Notes under the pieces: generated by a model
What the model was told of the DNA's origin: nothing
Database searches by the model: none
The model's input: the letters and a program-made list of their open reading frames with translations, nothing else
Part shown: positions 24,952 to 34,946 of the stretch, in pieces
Layout: the number at the start of each line of letters is the position of its first letter
How positions within the stretch are numbered: position 1 is the stretch's first letter
Position numbers and translations under genes: made by a program
Assembly (NCBI GenBank): GCA_028284125.1
Contig: JANQSI010000008.1
Span: 124,001 to 188,000, forward strand
Length of the DNA stretch: 64,000 nt
Direction: 5' to 3'
From: Cyclobacteriaceae bacterium
GTDB taxonomy: Bacteria > Bacteroidota > Bacteroidia > Cytophagales > Cyclobacteriaceae

Positions 24952-27935
24952 TGCCTCAAAACCTGACTATATCGAAATCACCACCACCTCACCAAAGCAT
25001 GGATTACAATGCTTTGCGAGAAGAAGGGATTCGGAAAATTCAAGAACTCGCAGGTGAAGTCTGGACAGATTACAACCTTCACGATCCGGGAGTAACAATA
25101 CTCGAAGTACTGTGCTACGCCATCACTGAACTTGGTTATCGAACAAATGCCAACATTGAAGACATCCTTGCAGATAATACTGATTTTGATACGTACCAAA
25201 ACCAATTTCTTACCGCTGGACAGATTTTACCGAACGCACCATTGACAACAGAAGACTATAGGAAACTTGTCATTGATTTACCAGGCATTCGAAATGTGTG
25301 GCTCGGCAAAGCAGATCGTGAAGAGGTAGGGTTGTATTGGAACGAAAAAAACCAAACACTCAACATTGAAGGAGGAGAAAAAATGCCTATCAATGGGTTG
25401 TATGATGTTTTGCTTGAGTTTGAGGAGCACGAATCGTTAGGAGATCTCAACAACAACATTTTTAAACGCACTCTGTCTGGAGGTATTGAAATAGAAGTAG
25501 CATTTCCATTTTGGGATGAAATAGACAACATGTTCAAGTCGGAAATCGATTTGGAAAAAATCTCCATCAAAATCAAGGATAATGAACTCAAACCATTCAC
25601 AGATAACCTTGAACAGGATTACTACGCATTGTTAGAGATCCAAAATAAAAAATCCGGAAAAACGCTCACCTCAATTGGAGCCCGTATCAAATTAAGCGGT
25701 CAGGAAAAAGAACTAACCACTCAAGAAGAATCAAAGCTCAAGGCAGAACTTAAAAAAACAAATTCCTCAAGCCTCATAAGTACGCTGAACTCGCGGTTGA
25801 TCGAAGTGGCTGAATTGGTCGAAAATGTAAAATCGCTTTTGCTTCAATACAGAAACCTGTGTGAAGATTTCTTTCAATTCAAAGCAGTAAGAGTCCAGGA
25901 AATCGCACTTGATGCGAAGATTGAGATCTCATCCAGTGCAGACGCCAATCAAGTATTGGCTCAGATATTTTTTGAAGTCTACAAGTATTTTTCTCCGGAG
26001 CTTAAGTTCTACACGTTGGAAGAACAATTAGCCAAAGGCCTATCACCAGATCTAATCTTTGATGGTCCGAGCCTTATGCACGGATTTATAGATTCAGAAG
26101 AGCTGAAACGTCTTAAAAATAGAAGTGTTATCTATTGCTCAGACCTGGTGCATTTGCTTATGAAAGTGGAAGACGTAGTAGCTGTGATGGATCTGGAAGT
26201 AAGCAATTTTATCAATAACAAAGTACTGGATTCCGGCATTCGCAACTGCTTGAAACTTCCACTGAGTAATTTGTACAAACCCGTACTTAGCACTGATAAG
26301 TCTGCATTGAAGCTTGAGCGAAACGGTGTTATTCCATCGATTGATCGGGAAAAGGTTGAAGAACTTTTTGAAGAACTCAAAGAACAACATAAAAGAAAGC
26401 GTCCGGATCCAAAGCTGTACGATATTCCAATTCCGACGGGGCAGTCTCAGAATCTTGCAGACTATTATTCTATCCAACACGATTTCCCTGCTGCTTATGG
26501 ATTAGGCCAAGATGGCATTCCAAAAAGCGAGACCAGGGAAAGAAAAGCCAAGGCACTCCAACTGAAAGGCTATCTGCTTTTCTTTGAACAGATCTTAGCC
26601 AATTACCTGACTCAACTGGCTCATGTGCGTGATTTGTTCTCGCTCGACACATCAATCAAGAATACCTATTTTGTTCAAACCCTGGAAGACGTTCCAGAAG
26701 TATGCATGCTGGTCGGCTCTTTTGTTAAAATTCTTAAAAAGAAAAAAGTTGACTTTGAAAACTCATCCAGAATTGAAAGAGAGTGGGAAGCATTTTTGAA
26801 AGCACAGCAAGACGATCTTCACAAAGAAATTCAAAAAGCTACGGAAGAAAAAGCAACGTTTCTCGATCGAAGAAATCGATTCCTAGAACATTTATTGGGA
26901 CGCTATGGCGAAGATTTAGGTGAGTATTCAAGGTTGGCTACTCTGGTAGAAGAAAAGAGTAAAAGCGTCATTGAAGACAAAATTTCACTACTCGCCGAAT
27001 ATCCGAACTTCAGCAGCAATCGAGGGCAGGCCTACAACTACTATTTGCTTAATGAAAAGAAACTGCCAGATGTCTGGAATACACAAAATGTATCAGGGTT
27101 TGAAAAAAGAGTCAGTGCACTTTTAGGCATAGATAATTACCATCGCCGATGGCTTTCAGGAGATGCCACCAATTACATGTTCAGATATCAGGAAGAAGAT
27201 GATGACAACATTGATGAGTTTCGATACCGGATCGTGGATGGAAGAGGACAAATTCTGTTAAGCAGCCCATGGAAATTTATGGATGAAGAAGAATGTGCTA
27301 AGCAGCAGCAAGAAGTGGTTAAGTATGGCGGCACAAGAACAAGATACAAACACAAGAAAGGAAAAGATGGTCGATACTATTTCAATCTGGTAAACGACAA
27401 TAACAAAATCATTGCAAGACGAATAGAACCATTTGATTCGGCAAGCGAAGCAAAAGCTGAAATCAGCAAAGTGGTTCAATTCTTCAGAGACCAGAAGGAA
27501 TATCAGGAAGGCTTCTATTTGATTGAAAATGTGTTACTTAGACCGAAGCATCCATCCAACAAAACTTCACCATCTCAATTGCTATCCGTCGATATTGACT
27601 ATAGTAACTTGGTAAAACCAGTACCAATCAATCCATACTCGTTTTGTGTAACACTGATTTTTCCAGGTTGGTCAAAGAAGCTCGCTCAACCAGAGTTCAG
27701 AATGTATGCCGAGCGAGTAATTAGAAGTGAAATTCCTGCCCATATTTTCCCGGAAATCTACTGGCTAGACCGATCGACTTTTGAAAAATTCGAAGACACC
27801 TATCTTGACTGGCTTAATGTAAATACGCTATATCATCAGCCCGGTTCCAAGACAAAAGCTAGTGAATGGGATGACGCTACAGAAACATTAACAAACCTTA
27901 TCAATCAAATACGTTCTGATTTGGAAAATGACTAG
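24951..27935 (+). CDS. Afp12/Pvc12-like baseplate protein
   Basis: A 994-residue baseplate wedge protein. The N-terminal segment EEGIRKIQELAGEVWTDYNL, then HDPGVTILEVLCYAITELGY is the hallmark of baseplate J-like proteins of the Afp12 type. The central region has long charged helices (residues about 590-690) and the C-terminus contains PYSFCVTLIFPGWSKKLAQP and IRSEIPAHIFPEIYWLD, also typical. It should pair with the Afp11-like product in the wedge heterodimer. Its ATG shares a base with the stop of fibre 5 and it overlaps the tape measure gene by 8 bases, so fibres, wedge and ruler form one transcript. Confidence 0.88.
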   Translation: MPQNLTISKSPPPHQSMDYNALREEGIRKIQELAGEVWTDYNLHDPGVTILEVLCYAITELGYRTNANIEDILADNTDFDTYQNQFLTAGQILPNAPLTTEDYRKLVIDLPGIRNVWLGKADREEVGLYWNEKNQTLNIEGGEKMPINGLYDVLLEFEEHESLGDLNNNIFKRTLSGGIEIEVAFPFWDEIDNMFKSEIDLEKISIKIKDNELKPFTDNLEQDYYALLEIQNKKSGKTLTSIGARIKLSGQEKELTTQEESKLKAELKKTNSSSLISTLNSRLIEVAELVENVKSLLLQYRNLCEDFFQFKAVRVQEIALDAKIEISSSADANQVLAQIFFEVYKYFSPELKFYTLEEQLAKGLSPDLIFDGPSLMHGFIDSEELKRLKNRSVIYCSDLVHLLMKVEDVVAVMDLEVSNFINNKVLDSGIRNCLKLPLSNLYKPVLSTDKSALKLERNGVIPSIDREKVEELFEELKEQHKRKRPDPKLYDIPIPTGQSQNLADYYSIQHDFPAAYGLGQDGIPKSETRERKAKALQLKGYLLFFEQILANYLTQLAHVRDLFSLDTSIKNTYFVQTLEDVPEVCMLVGSFVKILKKKKVDFENSSRIEREWEAFLKAQQDDLHKEIQKATEEKATFLDRRNRFLEHLLGRYGEDLGEYSRLATLVEEKSKSVIEDKISLLAEYPNFSSNRGQAYNYYLLNEKKLPDVWNTQNVSGFEKRVSALLGIDNYHRRWLSGDATNYMFRYQEEDDDNIDEFRYRIVDGRGQILLSSPWKFMDEEECAKQQQEVVKYGGTRTRYKHKKGKDGRYYFNLVNDNNKIIARRIEPFDSASEAKAEISKVVQFFRDQKEYQEGFYLIENVLLRPKHPSNKTSPSQLLSVDIDYSNLVKPVPINPYSFCVTLIFPGWSKKLAQPEFRMYAERVIRSEIPAHIFPEIYWLDRSTFEKFEDTYLDWLNVNTLYHQPGSKTKASEWDDATETLTNLINQIRSDLEND

Positions 27936-29409
27936 CGCCTCTAACCATATGGTCCGAAGTATCAACTGGAATGTTCAGGTTGGAACCTATGACGAGGCTA
28001 TTAAGATCAATGAGGAAATTTCGGAATTGAATAGTACAATAGGAAACACCTTGGATGAAGTTAGTGACGAATTTCAAACCAATGATACCATCTTCTTTGA
28101 TCAAATTGTGGTTGATTTAGGATCGATCGATCATTCGGATTTGAATGAAAAGCTTAGACTAAAGTTTAGAGATGCATTATACCAAAAGCTTCACGACAAT
28201 AAATCTCGAATCGATCTCTCATTGTCGGTGAAGGAGAATCGCCATTCAAATGACGAACCTCAATCTGAAATTTCCAGTGAAAGCTTAGTTCTTTATTTTC
28301 TTAAAAATGGATCACTGCCCTGGTGGGCGGAGGAATATGATTTTGAGACGATCTCAGAGCAGTTGAGTGAGTTAGTTAAATCCAGTAATCAATATTTTGA
28401 GCAGACACTTGCTGAAGTTTTAAGGAATGAGAAAGCAGCTTTTCGATTAGTCCATCAATTTGAAGAAAATGTTTCGGTTGAGGTATTGGCTAATTTGATG
28501 AAGGTCGATCCAAAGGATTTAAAATGTCATTTGGAGGCGATCATGTTTCTCATTTCTTCTAACAAAAAGAAGCAGTCCGTAATAAAAGATGAAATTCTGA
28601 TAGAGCTGGCAATGCAAGCTTCAGCGACAAATTCCGATGATGAGTTGATCAACTTAATGGCTGCAGTTGCTCTTAAAGGAAGTAACAAGACATTAATTCC
28701 TGATGAGAAACTTATCCAAGAGTTACCTCTCCAAGCAGAACAAAGAATATTCCTAGACAAGGTTGTTCTTAAAATGAATGATCTGAGAAAGAATGAATCC
28801 AAAGAAATCTATAAAAAAGAAGGATATGCTCTGAACAGACCTTTTGAAACCATTGAAGACGACAGTGCCAACCAATTAATGACATACAGTGCTGAACAGC
28901 AAGAGGCTCAAGATTTTTTCATCAAAAATTCTGGGCTCGTCATTCTTTGGCCGTACCTCCAGGAATTTTTTAGATCACTCAATCTGGTGGTAGATGGAAC
29001 ATTTATAAATGATGAAGCAAGAGTAAAGGCAGTCCATCTATTGCAATTCTTAGGCGAAGGAATCCAAGAGCAACCAGAATACCGTCTGATGCTGAACAAA
29101 CTCTTGTGCGGAATTGATTTGGAAGTTCCAATTCCTCGAAAATTCAAGTTGGCCAAATCAGAAGAAAATGCTTGTCTTGAATTGCTGGAAGCTGTAATTC
29201 AAAATTGGGGAGCATTGAAAAATACTTCGGTGGAAGGATTGCAAGCTTCTTTTTTGACGCGAGAAGGAAAGTTGGGTAAGGGCAATCATGGATGGACGCT
29301 TGTCGTCGAGAGCAAAGCTTACGATCTGTTGCTGGACAAAATGCCGTGGAGCATTTCAATTGTTAAACTGCCCTGGATGAATGAACCTCTTTATGTAGAA
29401 TGGACATGA
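27928..29409 (+). CDS. eCIS tape measure protein (Afp14-like)
   Basis: A 493-residue protein. Its N-terminus (HMVRSINWNVQVGTYDEAIK, FFDQIVVDLGSIDHSDLNEK) and the later GLVILWPYLQEFFRSLNLV, then EARVKAVHLLQFLGEGIQEQ, then YRLMLNKLLCGIDLEVPIP match the CIS tape measure family of Bacteroidota. Such proteins lie in the tube lumen and set its length. This copy is short for a ruler, which points to a short particle or to a measuring role for only one part. It lies between Afp12-like and ATPase genes, as in Afp/PVC, and overlaps the ATPase start by 10 bases. Confidence 0.85.
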   Translation: MTSASNHMVRSINWNVQVGTYDEAIKINEEISELNSTIGNTLDEVSDEFQTNDTIFFDQIVVDLGSIDHSDLNEKLRLKFRDALYQKLHDNKSRIDLSLSVKENRHSNDEPQSEISSESLVLYFLKNGSLPWWAEEYDFETISEQLSELVKSSNQYFEQTLAEVLRNEKAAFRLVHQFEENVSVEVLANLMKVDPKDLKCHLEAIMFLISSNKKKQSVIKDEILIELAMQASATNSDDELINLMAAVALKGSNKTLIPDEKLIQELPLQAEQRIFLDKVVLKMNDLRKNESKEIYKKEGYALNRPFETIEDDSANQLMTYSAEQQEAQDFFIKNSGLVILWPYLQEFFRSLNLVVDGTFINDEARVKAVHLLQFLGEGIQEQPEYRLMLNKLLCGIDLEVPIPRKFKLAKSEENACLELLEAVIQNWGALKNTSVEGLQASFLTREGKLGKGNHGWTLVVESKAYDLLLDKMPWSISIVKLPWMNEPLYVEWT

Positions 29410-30752
29410 CACAAACGGAATTAAATGCGCGAGACCTGAATCTTGAACTGGAATGGTTAAAACGCGTCATCGAAACTCGAATACAGCTTCAGTTTGAAGA
29501 AAAGTCAGAAGTTAACGATGTGTTTGAATTGTTGCCGCCAAAACTTGATCCCAAAGGCTCCTTTTACGCTAGCTTGATTGAACATTATGAATTTGGCTTT
29601 GCTGAGCGATTAGCGATCATTCTGAGTTTAGCTCCTCATGTTCTACCTCAATCCCTGGATGCTTTCTTTTTGAGAAATCCGAATTATGATCGTGGCTTCA
29701 CAGAGTTTGGAGGAATAAGAGGGACAAATCATGGCGGATTTATTCCAACAGGGGAAACACTGATGTTCCTATTTGCGGGAACTGATCTCAGTAGAAGATT
29801 TGAAATACAACAACTCTTTGGTGGAAATCATGTTTTCTCCGTGCACAAAATTCTCACACTGGAAGCCTCAGCTGAAGGAGAACCCTTATTGAGCGGAGTT
29901 CTACGATTTTCAACTGATCTGATTGATCAATTGACGCTGGGAGAAGTTCGATTACCTATTTTCAGCAATAAATTCCCAGCAACACTGGTGACTACTGAGC
30001 AAGAATGGACTGACCTCATTCTTGACCCTTATACCATGGACCAAATCAATGAAATCAAGATTTGGATAGAAAACGAGAGCGTGTTAATGAATGAATGGGG
30101 TCTCGGAAAGAAGATTCGTCCAGGTTTTAGATGCCTCTTTCATGGATTACCTGGTACAGGAAAAACACTTACTGCAGGATTACTTGGAAAACACACAGGA
30201 AGACCAGTGTACAAAATTGACCTTTCTGCTGTAGTTTCTAAGTACATCGGGGAAACCGAAAAGAATCTTTCACGGATTTTTGATGAGGCAGAATCTAAGG
30301 ACTGGATACTATTCTTCGACGAGGCAGACGCACTTTTTGGAAAAAGAACCAAAGTAGATCATGCACACGATCGATATGCTAACCAGGAAATCTCTTATTT
30401 ACTTCAACGATTAGAACACTTTGATGGAGTGGCAATACTAGCCACCAATATGAAAGCAAATTTAGATCGTGCTTTCGCGCGACGTTTTGAATCAATCATT
30501 CATTTCCCTGTTCCCAACGCATCCGAACGGCAAAAACTGTGGCAGAAAGGATTTTCCCAAAAATGTAAGCTAGACAAAGATGTAGATCTTAAGAGTTTAG
30601 CCGAAAGGTATGAATTGACTGGAGGCACAACAATGAATGTGATTTTGTACAGTTCACTGAAGGCGGTAAACCGAAAAAGCAAAGTGATCAAACTCAGTGA
30701 TGTCGAAGAAGGGATAAAGAAGGAATACCAAAAAGAAGGGCGAACACTCTAA
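29400..30752 (+). CDS. AAA+ ATPase of the eCIS (Afp15/Pvc15-like)
   Basis: A 450-residue AAA+ protein. After a winged N-terminal region (residues 1-225) it has Walker A GLPGTGKTLTAG, Walker B ILFFDEADALFGKRT, a sensor-1 region (VAILATNMKANLD) and the arginine-finger pattern AFARRFESIIHFPVP. All catalytic residues are present. In PVC the ATPase is needed to load cargo and assemble particles rather than to fire them. It directly precedes the DUF4157 gene, its stop TAA sharing the final A with that gene's ATG, which ties it to cargo handling. Confidence 0.93.
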   Translation: MDMTQTELNARDLNLELEWLKRVIETRIQLQFEEKSEVNDVFELLPPKLDPKGSFYASLIEHYEFGFAERLAIILSLAPHVLPQSLDAFFLRNPNYDRGFTEFGGIRGTNHGGFIPTGETLMFLFAGTDLSRRFEIQQLFGGNHVFSVHKILTLEASAEGEPLLSGVLRFSTDLIDQLTLGEVRLPIFSNKFPATLVTTEQEWTDLILDPYTMDQINEIKIWIENESVLMNEWGLGKKIRPGFRCLFHGLPGTGKTLTAGLLGKHTGRPVYKIDLSAVVSKYIGETEKNLSRIFDEAESKDWILFFDEADALFGKRTKVDHAHDRYANQEISYLLQRLEHFDGVAILATNMKANLDRAFARRFESIIHFPVPNASERQKLWQKGFSQKCKLDKDVDLKSLAERYELTGGTTMNVILYSSLKAVNRKSKVIKLSDVEEGIKKEYQKEGRTL

Positions 30753-33700
30753 TGGCAAAGGTAAGGTCAGAATCCAGGCAAGAATCCTCAAGAGCTAATG
30801 CAAATCAGCTGGCCAGGAATCAGAATTTACCTATTCAAAAGAAAGTTGCGATTGGGAAATCTGGCGATAAGTACGAACAAGAAGCTGATCAGATCGCAGA
30901 TCAAGTAGTCAACAACAAAAAAGTTGACATAAAACAACCAGAACGAAAGAAGGAAGAACAGCCACTTCAAAAAAAGGAAGATGAAAAGGAGAAGCCGGTA
31001 AAAGGCATTCAAAAGAAAGAAGCCGAAGAAAAAGAAGAATCGCCTCAGGAGGAAATCCAGAAAAAAGAAGAAAAAGAACCCACTCAAACGGATGGCGGAG
31101 CAAGAAATGATATAACCAACCGATTGAAAAACTCCAAAGGCAAAGGACATCCACTGCCTAGTGATACATTACGGAGCATGGAGTCGCAGATGGGCGGAGA
31201 TTTTAGTGGAGTACGGATACACACAGGTCCAGAAGCTGCTCAACTCAACCGAGACGTAGGAGCACAAGCTTTTACGCATGATCAGGATATCTATTTTAAT
31301 GAAGGAAAATACAATCCGAATTCTTCAGAAGGAAAGTGGTTGTTAGCTCATGAATTAACGCACACCATTCAACAAGGTGGAGGATCTAAGCCCACTATCC
31401 AGCGAAAGGAAAGTACGGAAACTAATGTAGCTGCCCCGCAAAGTACAACTCCATTGAACACAGCTCAGTTTCAGCCAGGTTTGGATGTCTCAAGCTATTT
31501 GGAAAACAAGGGCAATTCCGGTGGTAACATAAAAGTTGGATTAGGGTCCTTTGCTTCAGGTTCGATTAAAGTGAGGAAAACAGGAGAAAACACTTTTGAT
31601 ACCGTTGGAAAACGAGAAAACATTCCGCTCAATGTAGATTTCTTGAAGCCGTTAGAAGGAATTGGTCAACCAGTACTCGGAGTTAAGATTAGAAAAAATA
31701 AAATCACTGGCTATGCAACGCTAAAGGTTGGAAACAAAGTTTTTCAGAATCCGAATGTGATCCTTGATAAGATGCGAGCAAATTCGGAAGCCATGGGATG
31801 GTTTGGGATGGATAAAATCAGGATACCTAAATCAATAACCAATGAAATAAAGAACGGTCAGCTCCATTTTGGCTCTGAGAATATAAAAGTGCGTGTTGGC
31901 GGTTTTATTGATGCGAACTTGAAACTTGGCTTGATAAATGATAATCCAATTTTTGAGGTTGATTCCACCATCAAAGTTCCCAAACTAAAACCAGTACAAC
32001 TTTCAATCAAAAGAGATAAGGCAGGCAGAATGTCCGGTCGAGCGGCAGCAGAAGTTGATATTGCGAATTTCAATGGAGCCATCGATGTGAAATACCTGGA
32101 TGGCATTGTTGATATCAAAGGTGTGGTGGGATATGACACGGAAAAAATGCGCGGCAAGATTCACATTCTTGTCACCGATTTAGCTACAGCCAAAAATGCG
32201 GCACTACAGGAATTAGGACCCGAGAACATTGTCCAATCGAAAGCAAAAAACACAGGCGAGAAAGAAGGAAAACCAAAACCGAAAACAGGTCCTAGAGCTT
32301 TAGCAGGTTGGGGCGATGTAGAATTCAGCTTCACCGACTGGATGACAGGAAGGGCCAAAGTGGTCGTAGATCACGAAGGTCACATTACAGTTTACGGTGA
32401 AATGACTCCTCCTAATGAGGTTGAACTATTTCCACAGAAAGACATCATCCGACCCATTTTTGCGTGGGAGCTGAGAGCTACTTACGGAATTCCATTACTG
32501 GGAAGCGCTTTTTTCTTTGCTAAAATCGGGATGGATGCGATGGCCAAGATCGGGCCTGGCAAATTGTACAACATCAAAGTCATTGGACGGTATTCTACCA
32601 ATCCTCGAGTTTTTAAGGCATTCACTATACAGGGGACAATGAATATTTCGGCTTTTGCCGGTGCTCGAATAAGAGCAGAGGGCGGAGTAGGCATAAGCAT
32701 TATTGCTCATGATGTCAAGGTAGGTGTAGGAGTCGAAGCTCTGGCTGGAATTAGAGGTTACGTGGATGCGACACCAACCATTGGATATCGAGAAAAGGCA
32801 GATCCAAAAGCTGGTAAAAAAGGAGAGTACTTTATCAAAGGCTATATGGAGATTGCAGCACAACCTTTCTTGGGTTTAGGTGGAGACTTGTTTGTGGAAT
32901 TGGATGCACCTTGGTGGTCGCCAATCTTTGATAAGAAATGGACCTGGCCATTGGGAGATATCGAATATCCATTGCCTGGTGAATTTGCTATGGGCGCTAA
33001 CCTGGATTATACCATTGGATCTGACAGCCTTCCAGAAATTCAGTTTGACGAAATAGAATTTGATAAGGACAAGTTCATGAGTGACCTCATGGATGACAAA
33101 ATGCCAAAAAAGAAAGGCGATCGGGAAGACAAAAAAGGAAAATTTTCGGATGGAAAAAAGAAACCCGGGTTGAACAAACCAAAAGTAAAAGGCGGAGCTG
33201 GTAAAAAAGGAGAACCGAAACCCAAGCAAGAAGATGGTAAACCGTTGACAAAAGCCGAGATGAAGGCTTGGGGTAAAGGCCTGGAAAAACTCAAAGACAT
33301 TGCAGAAGAATCAAAAAGCAAGCCGCTAGACGAAGAAAGCATCAATGCCAAGCTTCAAAAAGTAAAAGGGTTTGATTCTGTGAAAGCCGAACCACAAGGG
33401 CAGGAGTGGAAGATCAAAGCCAAAAAGGGTTCCATGACCAATAAGAAGAGCCCAATTTTGGTTAAGGGCATCATTCCCCCTGAGAGTAAGGATGCAAAGG
33501 TTGATGGCAAAAGTGATAAGGCCAAGATGTTATCCTCCATTAAAGAAACCTTCTTAGATGAAAGAGACGATCAAACGCACACTATAAAGTTTGTGAAAGA
33601 GGGCTCTACCGTAACACCAAAAATATTTAGCAATGCAACACATATTCCTACATTCTTAAATGGACTACCTCAAAGTGAGGAGGTTGAAAAAACAAGAAAA

Positions 33701-34414
33701 GTCCATCAGAGAATCCTTGAGTTAACCAGAAAGGAGCTAGATGAAAAGGGTGTAAAACTCTTAAACAAAAATGTTTACATATTAAGTCAACGACTGTTAC
33801 GATTGACCGACATAGATTACGGTGAACTACCATCACCGAAATACAACTTTGAAATGTCAGACGGAAAGGCATATATAGCAAAAGTTGAATATTTATCAGC
33901 AAAACGAGGTTCAGGAACAGGACCTGGTGGTTTCGTTAAGGGATGGAAGCATTTGCAACAAGGGCTTAGCAAATCTTCTGAAGGATGGAGAAGACTACAT
34001 TTGATTAACGATAATTTTGGAGGCCTAGGCGTTTCTTCCAATCTTGTACCAGGCACTAGGCAAAACAATTCTGATCATCTCAAAAAATTTGAAAATCCAA
34101 TTAAAAAGAAGATAGGTGCTAAGGCTTCAAATAAGATAGAGGTAGATAAAGAAGGAAACCCAAGGAATAATGTGGTTAGCCTTGAGGCAAAAGTTCACTA
34201 TGATCATGGTAAGGGACCTATACCTGACAAGTTCAAGCCGCCGATTATTGATGGAGAAAAGCCAAAGCGAGAATGGTATGCTAGCAAGATCGAGTTTGCC
34301 TCCAAAAAATATGAATTTGACAATAACAAAAAGAAATGGGAGAAAAATGAAACAAGAGATGCCGTTCCAAGCATGACACTTGAAATTGATCTGCCTGATT
34401 GGACTAAGAAATAG
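30752..34414 (+). CDS. DUF4157 (eCIS core domain) protein with nuclease-like C-terminus; candidate cargo
   Basis: A 1220-residue protein. Residues 40-115 are a Lys/Glu/Gln-rich low-complexity leader (QPLQKKEDEKEK, EIQKKEEKEP). Residues about 130-210 are the eCIS core domain DUF4157: MESQMGGDFSGVRIHTGPEA, AQAFTHDQDIYF and the zinc-like motif HELTHTIQQ. Residues 220-760 are long beta-rich and Gly-rich sequence; 765-830 is a Lys-rich linker. The last 200 residues hold WRRLHLINDNFGGLGVSSNL, then VPGTRQNNSDHL, with His1083, Asn1086, Asn1097, Asn1105 and His1109. This His-Leu-Ile-Asn...Asn-Leu-Val-Pro pattern recalls nuclease-like toxin domains found behind DUF4157. It is probably an injected effector; the nuclease activity is inference. 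Confidence 0.8.
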   Translation: MAKVRSESRQESSRANANQLARNQNLPIQKKVAIGKSGDKYEQEADQIADQVVNNKKVDIKQPERKKEEQPLQKKEDEKEKPVKGIQKKEAEEKEESPQEEIQKKEEKEPTQTDGGARNDITNRLKNSKGKGHPLPSDTLRSMESQMGGDFSGVRIHTGPEAAQLNRDVGAQAFTHDQDIYFNEGKYNPNSSEGKWLLAHELTHTIQQGGGSKPTIQRKESTETNVAAPQSTTPLNTAQFQPGLDVSSYLENKGNSGGNIKVGLGSFASGSIKVRKTGENTFDTVGKRENIPLNVDFLKPLEGIGQPVLGVKIRKNKITGYATLKVGNKVFQNPNVILDKMRANSEAMGWFGMDKIRIPKSITNEIKNGQLHFGSENIKVRVGGFIDANLKLGLINDNPIFEVDSTIKVPKLKPVQLSIKRDKAGRMSGRAAAEVDIANFNGAIDVKYLDGIVDIKGVVGYDTEKMRGKIHILVTDLATAKNAALQELGPENIVQSKAKNTGEKEGKPKPKTGPRALAGWGDVEFSFTDWMTGRAKVVVDHEGHITVYGEMTPPNEVELFPQKDIIRPIFAWELRATYGIPLLGSAFFFAKIGMDAMAKIGPGKLYNIKVIGRYSTNPRVFKAFTIQGTMNISAFAGARIRAEGGVGISIIAHDVKVGVGVEALAGIRGYVDATPTIGYREKADPKAGKKGEYFIKGYMEIAAQPFLGLGGDLFVELDAPWWSPIFDKKWTWPLGDIEYPLPGEFAMGANLDYTIGSDSLPEIQFDEIEFDKDKFMSDLMDDKMPKKKGDREDKKGKFSDGKKKPGLNKPKVKGGAGKKGEPKPKQEDGKPLTKAEMKAWGKGLEKLKDIAEESKSKPLDEESINAKLQKVKGFDSVKAEPQGQEWKIKAKKGSMTNKKSPILVKGIIPPESKDAKVDGKSDKAKMLSSIKETFLDERDDQTHTIKFVKEGSTVTPKIFSNATHIPTFLNGLPQSEEVEKTRKVHQRILELTRKELDEKGVKLLNKNVYILSQRLLRLTDIDYGELPSPKYNFEMSDGKAYIAKVEYLSAKRGSGTGPGGFVKGWKHLQQGLSKSSEGWRRLHLINDNFGGLGVSSNLVPGTRQNNSDHLKKFENPIKKKIGAKASNKIEVDKEGNPRNNVVSLEAKVHYDHGKGPIPDKFKPPIIDGEKPKREWYASKIEFASKKYEFDNNKKKWEKNETRDAVPSMTLEIDLPDWTKK

Positions 34415-34439
34415 TATGTGATAAGAAATAAGTGTAACT

Positions 34440-34946
34440 ATGGAAACTACAACCCGACAAATGGATAAAGAAAAAGCACTCATCATAGCGCAACAGAAGA
34501 TCTCTGAAAACCGGATCGATGAAGCTTTTGATCTGATCAAAGAATTGATCCAGGAATACCAAGACTATGGTCCGGCTTACAACTATCTTGGTTGGATCTA
34601 TGCGAATGTCTTTAGCAATTTTCAAAAAGCTTGCGAGTGTTATGAATTGGCGGTGAAATACAGTCCGGAATATCCAAGTACTTACGTCAACTACGCATTG
34701 GTATTAAATACCATTGAGAATTTTGATCGACTGAAGACTTTGCTTCCGGAGGCCTTGAAAATTCCTGGAGCCAACAAATCCAAACTTCATCATGAATATG
34801 GAGTCATGCATGAACTTCATGGCGATCTTCAAAAAGCGATTGAATCCTATGAAGAAGCGATAAAAACCTGCTTAGTAACCCAAGAAGTAGAAAGATACCA
34901 AAGTGCTATTTATCGTTGTAGGCTCAAGTCAGAAGAGGGAGAATAA
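34440..34946 (+). CDS. TPR-repeat protein at the end of the eCIS operon
   Basis: A 168-residue cytoplasmic protein with no signal peptide. It holds about three or four tetratricopeptide units (YGPAYNYLGWIYANVFSNFQ, KACECYELAVKYSPEYPSTY, HGDLQKAIESYEEAIKTC). It starts 25 bases after the DUF4157 gene and is the last plus-strand gene before a tRNA terminator, so it is probably in the eCIS transcript. TPR proteins usually bind partner proteins; a chaperone or loading role for the DUF4157 protein would fit, but it is not proved. Confidence 0.75.
   Translation: METTTRQMDKEKALIIAQQKISENRIDEAFDLIKELIQEYQDYGPAYNYLGWIYANVFSNFQKACECYELAVKYSPEYPSTYVNYALVLNTIENFDRLKTLLPEALKIPGANKSKLHHEYGVMHELHGDLQKAIESYEEAIKTCLVTQEVERYQSAIYRCRLKSEEGE

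Noticed and set aside
6243-34946. Prophage or type VI secretion system instead of eCIS
   Set aside because: There is no capsid, portal, terminase, integrase or lysis gene, and no TssJ/L/M membrane complex or ClpV. The LysM, DUF4255, DUF5908, AAA ATPase and DUF4157 genes are characteristic of eCIS.
34440-34946. TPR gene as immunity protein for the DUF4157 toxin
   Set aside because: eCIS cargo is usually aimed at other organisms and TPR proteins are not known as immunity proteins. A helper role is more likely.
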